A DNA stretch of 64,000 nt, from assembly GCF_004367745.1 (NCBI RefSeq), contig NZ_CP037993.1:1860001-1924000 (forward strand), in the 5' to 3' direction. The notes beneath the pieces are model-generated. The model had not been told where the DNA came from. It did no database searches and worked only from the letters and a program-made list of their open reading frames with translations. Position numbers and translations under genes: made by a program. This document shows positions 1-8,544 of this stretch, piece after piece (positions within the stretch are counted from its first letter, which is position 1; the number at the start of each line of letters is the position of its first letter). This DNA comes from Herbaspirillum huttiense. Lineage in GTDB: Bacteria > Pseudomonadota > Gammaproteobacteria > Burkholderiales > Burkholderiaceae_D.

Positions 1-1
1 C

Positions 2-64
2 CTCATCGGTGCGCTGGGCATGCTGGTGGGTGTGATCGGCGTGGCCTTCGTGGTGCGCAAGTAA
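2..64 (+). CDS. 3' end of an unidentified membrane-protein gene (partial)
   Basis: An open frame enters from the left edge and stops with TAA at 62-64. The 20 visible residues are hydrophobic (LIGALGMLVGVIGVAFVV) and end in Arg-Lys, so this looks like a last transmembrane helix with a short positively charged cytoplasmic end. Nothing else of the protein is in the window, so no function can be given. Only 24 bases separate it from the convergent XRE regulator gene. Confidence 0.5.
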   Translation, partial: LIGALGMLVGVIGVAFVVRK

Positions 65-88
65 TCCATTGCGGTGCGGTGACGTTCT

Positions 89-895
89 TCAGCCGGGCGT
101 CATCGCGCCCGGCATCAGCGTCACCAGCTTCAGGTCGGGGCGGTTGGCCACGCGGAAATTGACCTGACGGTACAGCAGTTCCCCCAGCTGCGGATGCTGG
201 AAGCGGCGCTCGCCACCTTCACGTTCGATCACATCCTGCAGGTGCCAGGCCCGCTGGAAGAGCGGGCTGGCGTCCGACAATTCCTCCACCAGCCCCAGCA
301 GTTCCGGATCATCCAGCAGGCTGGCGCTATCGGCGCGGAATTCGGCCACCAGCCGCCGCGCCCGTTGTTCCCATTCCACCGTCAATGATTGCGCGGCCGC
401 GCTGCTGAACATGAAGCGCAGCAGGTTGGGCGGTTTTTCCTTGCCATCCAGCCACCCTGCAAAGAGCTTGCGCGCGGCCGGATTCCAGGCCACGGCATTC
501 CAATAGCGGTCCAGCAAATAAGCCGGGGCACGGAACTGGCTGACCACTTCCAGGATTTCCGGCGCCACCACGGTGGCGGCCTGCTGCTCCGGCAACACCG
601 GATCTTTCTTTCCCGCCAATTCAAACAGGTAGGCCCGTTTGGCACGTGGCAGGTGCAGCGCATCGGCGATGCGCGCCAGCGCCTGGGGCGAGACCGAATC
701 CGTGCGCCCCTGTTCGATCCAGGTGTACCAGGTCACGCTGATGCCACACAGTTGCGCCACTTCCTCACGCCGCAGGCCGGGGGTGCGGCGGCGGCCATGG
801 GCCAGATGCGGCAGGCCGGCCTGGGCTGGTGCGGTCTGTTCGCGCTGGGATTTGAGGAAGTCGCCAAGGGCGCGGCGGGCGAGGTCGGGTTCCAT
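89..895 (-). CDS. XRE-family transcriptional regulator with MmyB-like C-terminal domain
   Basis: 268 residues, ATG start at 895. Residues about 10-85 form a helix-turn-helix of the XRE type (RTPGLRREEVAQLCGISVTW followed by YTWIEQGR). This RREEVA..aGvS..WYt.lEQGR pattern is characteristic of the family that carries an MmyB-like ligand-binding domain, and residues about 105-265 (AYLLDRYWNAVAWN, a conserved D/W-rich stretch) match that domain. These proteins are soluble DNA-binding regulators whose ligand is usually unknown. It is divergent from the SAM methyltransferase at 1026, and a TATACT-like hexamer (926-931, minus strand) lies in the 130-bp gap, so control of the methyltransferase and of itself is a reasonable inference, as commonly seen when such regulators sit head-to-head with an enzyme gene. 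Confidence 0.9.
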   Translation of the reverse strand: MEPDLARRALGDFLKSQREQTAPAQAGLPHLAHGRRRTPGLRREEVAQLCGISVTWYTWIEQGRTDSVSPQALARIADALHLPRAKRAYLFELAGKKDPVLPEQQAATVVAPEILEVVSQFRAPAYLLDRYWNAVAWNPAARKLFAGWLDGKEKPPNLLRFMFSSAAAQSLTVEWEQRARRLVAEFRADSASLLDDPELLGLVEELSDASPLFQRAWHLQDVIEREGGERRFQHPQLGELLYRQVNFRVANRPDLKLVTLMPGAMTPG

Positions 896-941
896 GAAGA
901 CGGGCAGGGTGGTGGTCGGGGTAATAGTATAAATGCTTCAC

Positions 942-969
942 TTGTAACAGGATAAGAATTCGCTAGACT
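942..969 (+). promoter_or_regulatory. putative sigma-70 promoter of the methyltransferase gene
   Basis: TTGTAA (942-947), a 16-bp spacer and TAGACT (964-969) lie 56 bp upstream of the methyltransferase ATG in the divergent gap. The match to consensus is moderate. The A+T-rich stretch around 921-965 is the most likely site for the divergent XRE regulator to act. Confidence 0.45.
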
Positions 970-1025
970 GGCGTTTCCTTCACAGCACTGCTGTCTTTTC
1001 CTTCATATCGCCCCGGAGCCCCGCC

Positions 1026-1787
1026 ATGCGCAGCCATCAGCAAGTCGTCACCGAACAGTTCGGCAGTACCGCCGCCGCCTACCTCACCAGCAGCGTCCAT
1101 GCCCAGGGGGCCGACCTGCAGGAGCTGGCGCAGATCGCTGCCTCCATCCCTGGCGCACGCGTGCTGGACCTGGGCTGCGGCGGCGGCCACGCCAGTTTTG
1201 CCGTGGCACCGGTGGTGGAGAAGGTGATTGCCTATGACTTGTCCGAAGAGATGTTGAAGGTGGTGGCCAGCGCCGCAATCGAGCGCGGCCTTGAGAATCT
1301 GGCCGTGCGCCAGGGCAGTGCCGACCGGCTGGATTTTCCTGATGCCAGCTTCGACCTGGTCTGCACGCGCTTTTCGGCCCACCATTGGCGTCAGTTGCCG
1401 CAGGCCCTGAATGAAACGTTTCGCGTGCTCAAGCCGGGCGGACGCTTCATCGTCATCGACACTGCCGCGCCGGCCGACGTCTTGGCCGATACCTACGTGC
1501 AGGCCATCGAATTGCTGCGCGATACTTCACATGTACGCAATGTCAGCCTGAACTCCTGGCGCAAGCTGCTGAAAGCAGCCGGCTTTGCCATCGCCCACGA
1601 CAAAACCTGGAAGCTGCGCCTGGAATTCGATACATGGGTGGCCCGGATGCGTACTCCGCAAGACAGCATCACCGCCATTCGCGCCCTGTGGCAGGCTGCG
1701 CCCGGCGAGGTGAAGGAGTATTTCGCCCTCGACGCGGCCTGTTCCTTCTCCATCGACGTAGCCATGCTGGATGCGCGCAAGCCTTGA
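1026..1787 (+). CDS. class I SAM-dependent methyltransferase
   Basis: 253 residues. The SAM-binding motif I is clear (VLDLGCGGGHASFAVAP, about residues 43-59), followed by an acidic residue after the second strand (VIAYDLSEEML) and the motif DLVCTRFSAHHW typical of UbiE/Methyltransf_11 small-molecule enzymes. The end of the protein is alpha-helical, without an added domain. It is probably cytoplasmic. The closest functional analogues act on small metabolites, but the substrate cannot be read from sequence, and it should not be called UbiE because the genomic context (ubiB/ubiJ) is missing. It stands alone, divergent from an XRE regulator which may control it. Confidence 0.88.
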   Translation: MRSHQQVVTEQFGSTAAAYLTSSVHAQGADLQELAQIAASIPGARVLDLGCGGGHASFAVAPVVEKVIAYDLSEEMLKVVASAAIERGLENLAVRQGSADRLDFPDASFDLVCTRFSAHHWRQLPQALNETFRVLKPGGRFIVIDTAAPADVLADTYVQAIELLRDTSHVRNVSLNSWRKLLKAAGFAIAHDKTWKLRLEFDTWVARMRTPQDSITAIRALWQAAPGEVKEYFALDAACSFSIDVAMLDARKP

Positions 1788-2223
1788 CCGGACCAGGCCG
1801 GCGCGTTCAATCCCGGCCAGTGAAAACGCCCCGTCCCCGCCCTTGAAGGCAGGAGACGGGGCGTCAACGATATGTGACACTGCCTCGTTATCAATTCACT
1901 TTGGATTATCGTAAAGCGAGCATCTGGGGTCAGTATTGCCGTCTGTTATCGTGATTGTGACCGAAAGCTGACAGCTAGACTGGTAATATGCCGTCTCGTT
2001 GGCCTGGGTTTTGCTTGAGAAAATTCGAAAAACATCGAGCAGCCACCCGGCAAATTTGCAGTAAATCCCGAAAAAGTGTGGGGCACCGGATCGGGCGCGG
2101 AGATAGAAACGCGTTTAAAAAAATGCGCTAACGTCTTAATTCTCTTGCGAAAAATCTGCATTTTGCTACACTGCCGACGTTTCTCTTGTGTACTTTCAGG
2201 GTAAATTGGGGGGAGTTCCACCT
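1788..2223. other. 436-bp intergenic region before pbpG
   Basis: No credible gene. It holds an inverted repeat with 10-bp arms ACGCCCCGTC (1826-1835) and GACGGGGCGT (1855-1864) just after the methyltransferase stop, probably a terminator although the plus-strand T-run is missing. An A+T-rich stretch (about 1880-2200) follows, with the pbpG promoter at its end. Confidence 0.5.
2145..2172 (+). promoter_or_regulatory. putative sigma-70 promoter of pbpG
   Basis: TTGCGA (2145-2150), 16-bp spacer, TACACT (2167-2172). This predicts a start near 2179 and an untranslated leader of about 45 bases before the pbpG ATG, with a purine-rich GGGGGGAG ribosome-binding site. Confidence 0.55.
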
Positions 2224-3324
2224 ATGATCAAATCAGCGCTGGCCATTTTCACATCACTTCTGTTCATCCACGCTGGTTTGGCTCCTGCCGCTGCCCAGAC
2301 GGTCAACAATGCCGCCAAGAAAGCGCCGGCCAAGAAAGTCGTGGCCAAACGCCCGGCCCAGGCCGTCAGCAAGACGGTGGCCAAAGGCTCCCTGAACAAC
2401 CGCGAAAAACTGGTCCGCAAGGTCAGCGTGGTCAAGGGCAAGCGTCACATCAGCTACCAGCGCGTCTCGGCCGCGCCGTCCATTCCGGTGGTGCCGCCGG
2501 TGATGACCGCCGGTGATCTGGCCGGCCTCAATCTCACCCCTGATCCGGTCGGACTGCGCTCCAACGTGGCGCTGGTGATCGACCAGGCCAGTTCGCAAGT
2601 GCTGTTCGAGAAGAATTCTTCAGTTGCGCTCCCCATTGCCTCGGTCACCAAGCTGATGACCGCGCTGGTGGTGGTCGAAGCGCGCCTGAACATGGAAGAA
2701 ACCCTGACCGTCACCGATGACGACGTCGACCGCGAAAAGCACAGCAGCTCGCGCCTGCGCGTGGGCGCGACCCTGAGCCGCGATGACATGCTGCACATCG
2801 CCCTGATGAGCTCTGAAAACCGTGCTGCCTCCGCGCTGGGCCGCAACTATCCGGGCGGCCTGCCTGCCTTCGTGGCGGCGATGAACGCCAAGGCCCGCTC
2901 GCTGGGCATGACCGATACCCGCTATGTCGATTCGACCGGCCTGTCCAGCCAGAACGTGGCCAGCGCCCGCGACCTGGCCAAGCTGGTGGTGGCGGCCTAC
3001 AACTATCCGATCATCCGCCAGTACTCCACCGATCCCAAGTACATGGTCGAGCCCAGCGGCCACGCCATGCAGTACAACAGTTCCAATCGTTTGACCTCCA
3101 ACAAGGAGTGGGATATCGGCCTGCAGAAGACCGGTTTCATCAACGAAGCCGGCCACTGCCTGGTGATGTATACGCGCATCGAAGGCCGTCCCATCGTGAT
3201 GGTGTTCCTCGACTCCAAGGGCCGCCTGTCGCATGTGGGCGATGCCGCGCGCATGCGCAAGTGGCTGGTGGAAGACCAGCCCAACCTGACCCGCGTGAAG
3301 ATGGTGCGGGCGGACGAGGGTTGA
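2224..3324 (+). CDS. pbpG: D-alanyl-D-alanine endopeptidase (PBP7 type)
   Basis: 366 residues from the ATG at 2224, chosen over an upstream alternative because it follows GGGGGGAG and opens directly into a signal peptide (MIKSALAIFTSLLFIHAG, cleavage after AAAQ near residue 24). A Lys/Ala-rich linker (about 25-75) precedes an S11 peptidase domain. The three active-site motifs are present: S140-V-T-K143, S197-E-N199 and K302-T-G304. Family knowledge: these periplasmic penicillin-binding enzymes cut D-Ala-meso-DAP cross-links in peptidoglycan during growth and remodelling. The gene is monocistronic, with its own promoter and a strong terminator at 3358-3385. The lack of a C-terminal amphipathic helix separates it from PBP5/6-type carboxypeptidases. 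Confidence 0.93.
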   Translation: MIKSALAIFTSLLFIHAGLAPAAAQTVNNAAKKAPAKKVVAKRPAQAVSKTVAKGSLNNREKLVRKVSVVKGKRHISYQRVSAAPSIPVVPPVMTAGDLAGLNLTPDPVGLRSNVALVIDQASSQVLFEKNSSVALPIASVTKLMTALVVVEARLNMEETLTVTDDDVDREKHSSSRLRVGATLSRDDMLHIALMSSENRAASALGRNYPGGLPAFVAAMNAKARSLGMTDTRYVDSTGLSSQNVASARDLAKLVVAAYNYPIIRQYSTDPKYMVEPSGHAMQYNSSNRLTSNKEWDIGLQKTGFINEAGHCLVMYTRIEGRPIVMVFLDSKGRLSHVGDAARMRKWLVEDQPNLTRVKMVRADEG

Positions 3325-3357
3325 TTCTTTCTTCATCTGCTTCACCGGCTGCAAATG

Positions 3358-3385
3358 AAAAGCGAACCTGTTGGTTCGCTTTTTT
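3358..3385 (+). terminator. rho-independent terminator after pbpG
   Basis: Stem AGCGAACC (3361-3368) / GGTTCGCT (3373-3380) with loop TGTT, extended by flanking AAA/TTT and followed by a T-run to 3385. It is symmetrical enough to work in both directions. Confidence 0.9.
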
Positions 3386-3445
3386 AATGCCTGTCGCTTG
3401 CCATGCAAGCTTTGTCACCACGCCTGAGTGTTCAAAACGCTTGTA

Positions 3446-3485
3446 TCAATTCAATATTTCAATAATAATTGAAATATTGAATTGA
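3446..3485 (+). promoter_or_regulatory. ArsR operator: perfect 18-bp inverted repeat
   Basis: TCAATTCAATATTTCAAT (3446-3463) is followed, after AATA, by its exact reverse complement (3468-3485). It ends 12 bp before the arsR ATG and overlaps the only plausible promoter region, so bound ArsR would block transcription. ArsR/SmtB repressors classically bind A+T-rich inverted repeats of this kind; arsenite releases them. Confidence 0.88.
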
Positions 3486-3497
3486 CAGGAGAAGCGT

Positions 3498-3854
3498 ATG
3501 GAAACCGGCCCCGTCATTGCGGCCCTGGCTGCCCTGGCCCAGGAATCGCGACTGGCCATCTTCCGTCATCTGGTGCAAGTCGGGCCTGCGGGCAGCGCCG
3601 CCAGCAAGATCGGCGAGGCCCTGGCCATCGCACCGTCCTCGCTTTCCTTCCATATGAAGGAACTGTCGCACGCCGGACTGGTGACTTCCCGCCAGGAGGG
3701 GCGATTCGTCATCTACGCGGCCGATTATTCCCGCATGAATGAAGTCTTGCGCTTCCTGACCGACAACTGCTGCGGCGGCAATCCCTGTACGCCCGTTGCC
3801 GCCTGCTGCGAACCCTCCAGCGGCATTGCTGGAGAGGCGGCCAAACCTTGTTGA
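3498..3854 (+). CDS. arsR: ArsR-family metalloregulatory repressor
   Basis: 118 residues with start ATG behind AGGAGAAG. A winged helix-turn-helix occupies residues about 8-90 ([20 protein letters not shown] is the recognition region, followed by a wing [10 protein letters not shown]). The usual CxC arsenic site in the recognition helix is absent. Instead, cysteines cluster in the C-terminal tail (NCCGGNPC near 89-96, AACC, and a final Cys), as in ArsR subtypes that bind As(III) through C-terminal cysteine pairs. It represses arsRBC and is predicted to bind the 18-bp inverted repeat just upstream. It is the first gene of a tight operon, 13 bp from arsB. Confidence 0.94.
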   Translation: METGPVIAALAALAQESRLAIFRHLVQVGPAGSAASKIGEALAIAPSSLSFHMKELSHAGLVTSRQEGRFVIYAADYSRMNEVLRFLTDNCCGGNPCTPVAACCEPSSGIAGEAAKPC

Positions 3855-3867
3855 GCCAGGAGAGAAC

Positions 3868-5157
3868 GTGCTGACCGCTTTATTCATCTTCCTGCTGACC
3901 CTGACGCTGGTGATCTGGCAGCCCAAGGGACTGGGCATCGGCTGGAGCGCATGTGGCGGTGCCGCCCTGGCGCTGGCCTGCGGCGTGATCCACCTCGCTG
4001 ACATCCCGGTGGTCTGGCATATCGTCTGGAACGCTACCGGCACCTTTGTTGCCATCATCATCATCAGCCTGTTGTTGGACAAGGCCGGCTTTTTCGAATG
4101 GGCCGCGTTGCACGTAGCCCGCTGGGGCGGCGGACGTGGCCGCATGCTGTTCGTGCTGCTGATCCTGCTGGGGGCGGCGGTCTCGGCCTTGTTCGCCAAC
4201 GACGGCGCCGCGCTGATTCTCACGCCCATCGTCATCTCGATGCTGCTGGCACTGCGCTTCTCGCCGGCGGCGACACTGGCCTTCGTCATGGCGGCGGGAT
4301 TCATCGCCGATACCGCCAGCTTGCCGCTGGTGGTATCGAACCTGGTCAATATCGTTTCGGCGGATTTCTTCAACATCGGATTTGCCCAATACGCTTCGGT
4401 CATGGTGCCGGTCAACCTGGTCTCGGTGGCGGCAACTCTCCTGGTGCTGCTGATCCATTTTCGCCGCGACCTGCCGGCCCGCTACGACCTGGCGCAGCTG
4501 CGCACGCCCGCCTCCGCGATCCGCGATCGCGCTACGTTCATTGCCGGCGGCTTGGTGCTGGCGCTGCTGCTGGCCGGCTTCTTCTGGCTGGAAGGAAAAG
4601 GCTTGCCGATCAGTGTGGTGGCGGCTGTCGGGGCATTGATCCTGTTGTTCGTGGCCGGCAGAGGGCGCGTCATTTCCACCCGTGCGGTCATCAAGGGGGC
4701 ACCGTGGCAGGTGGTGTTCTTCTCGTTGGGCATGTATCTGGTGGTCTATGGCCTGCGCAATGCCGGGCTCACCAACGCCCTCACCGGTGTACTGAATGAA
4801 TTCGCTACGCACGGTGTCTGGGGTGCCACCCTCGGCACGGGTGTGCTGACGGCCTTGCTGTCCTCGATCATGAACAACATGCCTACGGTGCTGGTCGGTG
4901 CGTTATCCATCGACGCCACGTCGGCGCAAGGTGTGGTCAAGGAAGCGATGGTCTACGCCAACATCATCGGCTGCGACCTCGGCCCCAAGATCACGCCCAT
5001 CGGCAGCCTGGCGACCTTGCTCTGGCTGCATGTGCTGGACAGCAAGAACATTCATATCTCCTGGGGTGCCTACTTCCGGACGGGCGCCTTGCTGACGCTG
5101 CCGGTGCTGCTGGTCACCTTGTCGGCACTGGCGCTCAGGCTGGGTGCCGGGGCCTGA
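3868..5157 (+). CDS. arsB: arsenite efflux permease ArsB
   Basis: 429 residues from the GTG at 3868, chosen because it follows CCAGGAGAG and gives exactly the usual family length; an upstream in-frame ATG would overlap arsR. The protein is almost entirely hydrophobic with about 12 predicted helices. Characteristic stretches are [34 protein letters not shown] and the late NNMPTVL and [20 protein letters not shown] motifs of the ArsB/NhaD superfamily. Family role: an inner-membrane antiporter that extrudes As(OH)3 (and antimonite), either alone or with an ArsA ATPase. No arsA is present, so it probably runs on the proton gradient. It sits between arsR and arsC. Confidence 0.96.
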   Translation: MLTALFIFLLTLTLVIWQPKGLGIGWSACGGAALALACGVIHLADIPVVWHIVWNATGTFVAIIIISLLLDKAGFFEWAALHVARWGGGRGRMLFVLLILLGAAVSALFANDGAALILTPIVISMLLALRFSPAATLAFVMAAGFIADTASLPLVVSNLVNIVSADFFNIGFAQYASVMVPVNLVSVAATLLVLLIHFRRDLPARYDLAQLRTPASAIRDRATFIAGGLVLALLLAGFFWLEGKGLPISVVAAVGALILLFVAGRGRVISTRAVIKGAPWQVVFFSLGMYLVVYGLRNAGLTNALTGVLNEFATHGVWGATLGTGVLTALLSSIMNNMPTVLVGALSIDATSAQGVVKEAMVYANIIGCDLGPKITPIGSLATLLWLHVLDSKNIHISWGAYFRTGALLTLPVLLVTLSALALRLGAGA

Positions 5158-5197
5158 GCATCCCGGGATGCAATCGACTTCAACACAGAGATTCACC

Positions 5198-5623
5198 ATG
5201 ACCACCATCTACCACAATCCCGCCTGCGGAACCTCCCGCAATACCTTGGCCATGATCCGCAACAGCGGTGAAGAACCGACCATCATCGAGTACCTGCAGC
5301 ACCCGCCCAGCCGCGAACAATTGGAGACGATGATCCGCGAGGCTGGTCTTGCGGTGCGCGAAGCCATCCGCCAGAAGGGGACGCCTTATGCCGAACTGGG
5401 CCTGGACCATCCTGCCTTGACGGACGCGCAGTTGCTCGATGCGATGCTGGCCCATCCGATCCTGATCAACCGGCCCTTCGTGGTGACTTCGAAGGGGACG
5501 CGCCTGTGCCGTCCTTCCGAACTGGTGCTGGACATCCTGCCGCATCCGCAGCAAGGTCCGTTCACGAAGGAAGATGGGGAAGTGGTGGTGAATGCGGACG
5601 GCCAGCGCGTTGCTGCCCGGTGA
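5198..5623 (+). CDS. arsC: glutaredoxin-dependent arsenate reductase
   Basis: 141 residues, the same length as the plasmid R773 ArsC. Start ATG at 5198, 40 bp after arsB. The N-terminus has the catalytic site (YHNPACGTSRNT, nucleophile Cys10), and the arginines that bind arsenate appear in NRPFVV and RLCRPSE. It reduces arsenate to arsenite in the cytoplasm using glutathione and glutaredoxin, supplying the substrate for ArsB. It is the last gene of arsRBC; the next gene (IclR) converges 18 bp away. Confidence 0.95.
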   Translation: MTTIYHNPACGTSRNTLAMIRNSGEEPTIIEYLQHPPSREQLETMIREAGLAVREAIRQKGTPYAELGLDHPALTDAQLLDAMLAHPILINRPFVVTSKGTRLCRPSELVLDILPHPQQGPFTKEDGEVVVNADGQRVAAR

Positions 5624-5641
5624 GTCTGCAGAGGGTCGCGC

Positions 5642-6427
5642 TCAGCCGCGATCCTTGCGATACCCCAGCGCCGAGGAAATCTGGCTGGCCGTGCTGACCA
5701 GGTCATCCACCCATTCATCCTGCAGGCGGTCGGCCGGGGCCGAGATCGACAGGCCCGCCACCAGCTTGCCGCTGTCGTCGCAGATGCCGGCGGCCATGCA
5801 GCGCACGCCCAGTTCCAGTTCCTCGTTGTCACGCGCATAACCCAGCGCGCGCACCATCGACAGCTCGCGCTCCAGCTTGGTCAGATCGGTAATGGAATTC
5901 TTGTTGTGGCCAGCCAGCCCGGTGCGGGTGGCATAGGCGCGCACGTTCTTGGGATCGTCCACCGACAGGAACAGCTTGCCGGTCGAGGTCAGGTGCAGCG
6001 GCGCGCGGCCGCCGATGGCGCGCACCACCTGCATGCCGGAACGTTCAGAAAAGGAGCGGTCGATATAAACGATTTCATCGGCCTGCCGCACCGACAGGTT
6101 GATCGTCTGGTGCGTCTTGCGATGCAGCGCCCGCATGAAGTCCAGCGCTGCTTCCCGCACCGACAGCCGGCTCTTGACGATATTGCCCAGTTCCAGCAGG
6201 CGCATGCCCAGACGATAGGTGCCCGGTTCCACGCGGTCAACGAAGCGCTTCACGACCAGGTCGTTGAGGATGCGGTGCGCCGTCGACGGATGCAGGTCGG
6301 TCGCCGCCGACAATTCCTTCAGGCTCACCGGGTCGGGATACTCCGCCAGCGCGTCGAGCAGCGACACCATGCGCTCGATGACCTGGATTGAAATCTGTTC
6401 TGTCTCGCCTGCAGCTTCTTTTTTCAT
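5642..6427 (-). CDS. IclR-family transcriptional regulator
   Basis: 261 residues. An N-terminal winged HTH (residues about 12-75; LKELSAATDLHPSTAHRILN) is followed by the IclR effector-binding domain (about 85-255; HLTSTGKLFL, LGYARDNEELELGVRCMAAG and the closing LVAGLSISAP), as in regulators of aromatic and small-acid catabolism. The ATG at 6427 fits the usual length. It is convergent with arsC and divergent from the sulfur gene sbp across a 331-bp gap. The target is not evident: a divergent role at sbp is possible, but CysB-family proteins normally do that job. Confidence 0.9.
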   Translation of the reverse strand: MKKEAAGETEQISIQVIERMVSLLDALAEYPDPVSLKELSAATDLHPSTAHRILNDLVVKRFVDRVEPGTYRLGMRLLELGNIVKSRLSVREAALDFMRALHRKTHQTINLSVRQADEIVYIDRSFSERSGMQVVRAIGGRAPLHLTSTGKLFLSVDDPKNVRAYATRTGLAGHNKNSITDLTKLERELSMVRALGYARDNEELELGVRCMAAGICDDSGKLVAGLSISAPADRLQDEWVDDLVSTASQISSALGYRKDRG

Positions 6428-6758
6428 GGCGCGGCCTGGTGCGTTGCAATATGAAGGTTATACCACAATGTGAAAAGAACAAAAAGTCCGGTCGTGCTTT
6501 TCTTGCGTGACGAGAGCTTCACATAGCCCGATGTGAGGGCCGGAAAGCCGCGTCGGGCGGGGAGGGCAGCCTGGTACGATTTCAGCACGCTCGTCCCCTC
6601 AACCAAGACTTTGGTTATATAGACCGGGATCCTTATTCCGGCGCCGTGTTCTTTCATATCTGTTTTTCGCATATCGAGAGAAGAAAGTATTCGTTCTTTT
6701 TGGTCTGCAGGCTCATTAACCTGTGTGCTCCAAAACAACAGAACATGCGGGAACGGAT
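6428..6758. other. 331-bp divergent intergenic region, IclR gene / sbp
   Basis: No gene seen. A short inverted repeat AACCAA-GACT-TTGGTT (6601-6616) is followed by TATAT, and a direct repeat of CATATC occurs in the next 80 bp (about 6655 and 6670). These are candidate operator or promoter elements for sbp; a CysB-family site would be expected here but its consensus is too loose to assign. Confidence 0.4.
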
Positions 6759-7772
6759 ATGCTGAAGAAGATCATCAAATCGGTCGCCGCCGCCCTGGTG
6801 CTGGCGCAAGCCGCCTCGCTGGCGCACGCGGCCGATATTTCGCTGCTCAATGTCTCTTATGACCCGACGCGCGAACTCTACGCCGACTACAACAAGGCCT
6901 TCGCCAAGTACTGGAAGGAAAAGTCCGGCGACAACGTCACCATCAAGGCTTCTCACGGCGGTTCCGGCAAGCAGGGCCGATCGGTGATCGACGGCATCGA
7001 CGCTGACGTGGTGACCCTGGCCCTGGCCTACGACATCGACGAAATCTCGGAAAAGGCCAAGCTGCTGCCGGCCGACTGGCAAAAGCGCCTGCCGCACAAC
7101 AGCTCGCCCTACACCTCCACCATCGTGTTCCTGGTGCGCAAGGGCAATCCCAAGGGCATCAAGGACTGGGGCGACCTGATCAAGCCGGGCGTCTCCGTCA
7201 TCACCCCCAACCCCAAGACCTCGGGCGGTGCCCGCTGGAACTACCTGGCGGCCTGGGCCTATGCCAAGCAGAAGGGCGGTAGCGACGACGCCGCCCGCGA
7301 CTACATCGCCAAGCTCTTCAAGAACGTGCCGGTGCTGGATTCCGGTGCCCGTGGCGCCACCATCACCTTCGTCGAGCGCGGCATCGGTGACGTGCTGCTG
7401 GCCTGGGAAAACGAAGCCCTGATTTCGCTCAAAGAATGGGGTCCGGACAAGTTCGACATCGTCGCTCCTTCGGTTTCCATCCTGACCGAGCCGCCGGTGG
7501 CCGTGGTGGACAAGGTGGCAGACCGTCGCGGTACCCGCAAGGTGGCCGAGGAATACCTGAAGTACCTGTACTCGGAACAGGGCCAGGAAATCATCGCCAA
7601 GAACTACTACCGTCCCATCGATCCCAAGATCGCTGCCAAGTACGCTTCGCAATTCCCCAAGCTGAACCTGGTGACCATCGACAAGGATTTCGGCGGCTGG
7701 CAGAAGGCGCAGAAGACGCACTTTGCTGACGGCGGTACTTTCGACCAGCTCTACGCACCCAACAAGAAGTGA
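6759..7772 (+). CDS. sbp: periplasmic sulfate-binding protein
   Basis: 337 residues from the ATG at 6759. Signal peptide about residues 1-24, cleaved after AHA; the mature protein begins [17 protein letters not shown], the signature of sulfate/thiosulfate-binding proteins. Other family stretches are ASHGGSGKQ and [13 protein letters not shown]. It delivers sulfate to the CysTWA permease, whose genes lie 7 kb downstream. Here it heads the sulfonate (ssu) genes, 63 bp before ssuE with no terminator between them, so it is probably co-transcribed with them and induced by sulfur limitation. Confidence 0.94.
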   Translation: MLKKIIKSVAAALVLAQAASLAHAADISLLNVSYDPTRELYADYNKAFAKYWKEKSGDNVTIKASHGGSGKQGRSVIDGIDADVVTLALAYDIDEISEKAKLLPADWQKRLPHNSSPYTSTIVFLVRKGNPKGIKDWGDLIKPGVSVITPNPKTSGGARWNYLAAWAYAKQKGGSDDAARDYIAKLFKNVPVLDSGARGATITFVERGIGDVLLAWENEALISLKEWGPDKFDIVAPSVSILTEPPVAVVDKVADRRGTRKVAEEYLKYLYSEQGQEIIAKNYYRPIDPKIAAKYASQFPKLNLVTIDKDFGGWQKAQKTHFADGGTFDQLYAPNKK

Positions 7773-7835
7773 CCTGAACCTGCAAGAGGGACCGGCCCGG
7801 CCGGTTCCATCCACCCCTGAGCACAAGCACACGAC

Positions 7836-8432
7836 ATGACCATCCTGTTACTGGCCGGCAGCCCCTCGGCACCCTCCCGTTCCACCCGTCTGCTGCACCA
7901 CGTCGGCGACAAGCTGGCCCATCTGGGCCACCGCTATGCGCGCCTGGATGTGCGCGACCTGCCGGGGCAGGCCATCCTGCGCGCCGACTGGAACGATCCG
8001 GACATCAAGGCGGCCCTGGCTACCGTCGAAGAAGCCTCGGCCGTGGTGGTCGCCACCCCGGTCTACAAGGCGGCCTACAGCGGCATCCTGAAGGCTTTCC
8101 TGGACCTGCTGCCGCAGTTCGGCCTGACCAACAAGCTGGTGCTGCCCCTGGCCACCGGTGGCAGCCAGTCGCACATGCTGGCACTGGACTATGCGCTGCG
8201 CCCGGTGCTGTCGTCGCTGAACCCCAAGCACGTGCTGCCCAGCATCTACGCCACCGAGGCGCAGGTCACCTGGAGTGAAGAAAACGGCCTGGTGCTGGAT
8301 GCGCCCATCGAAGCCCGCGTCAATGAAGGCGTGGAGCAGCTCTCGGCCAGCCTGCAAGCGCTGCACAAGATCGCACCTGAAGAATTCCGCGAGATTCCGT
8401 TCTCGCAGCTGCAGTACAGCGTTTCGTACTGA
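7836..8432 (+). CDS. ssuE: NADPH-dependent FMN reductase of the sulfonate system
   Basis: 198 residues, flavodoxin-like fold. The N-terminal phosphate-binding loop (LLAGSPSAPSRSTRLL) and the mid-protein VVVATPVYKAAYSGILKAFL stretch that stacks on FMN are typical of SsuE. The enzyme reduces FMN with NAD(P)H and hands FMNH2 to SsuD, the monooxygenase two genes downstream. Length and order (E-A-D-C-B) match the E. coli operon. It acts in the cytoplasm. Confidence 0.93.
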   Translation: MTILLLAGSPSAPSRSTRLLHHVGDKLAHLGHRYARLDVRDLPGQAILRADWNDPDIKAALATVEEASAVVVATPVYKAAYSGILKAFLDLLPQFGLTNKLVLPLATGGSQSHMLALDYALRPVLSSLNPKHVLPSIYATEAQVTWSEENGLVLDAPIEARVNEGVEQLSASLQALHKIAPEEFREIPFSQLQYSVSY

Positions 8433-8544
8433 GCTGAAGCTGGCCGGCCCTGATCCGGCAGCGCAATCCGACTTGCAAAAAGAACCGGCTGGTAGAGCGG
8501 ATGGCCCTCTGCACGCCCGCATTCTGGAATCTGGAGAAAACATC

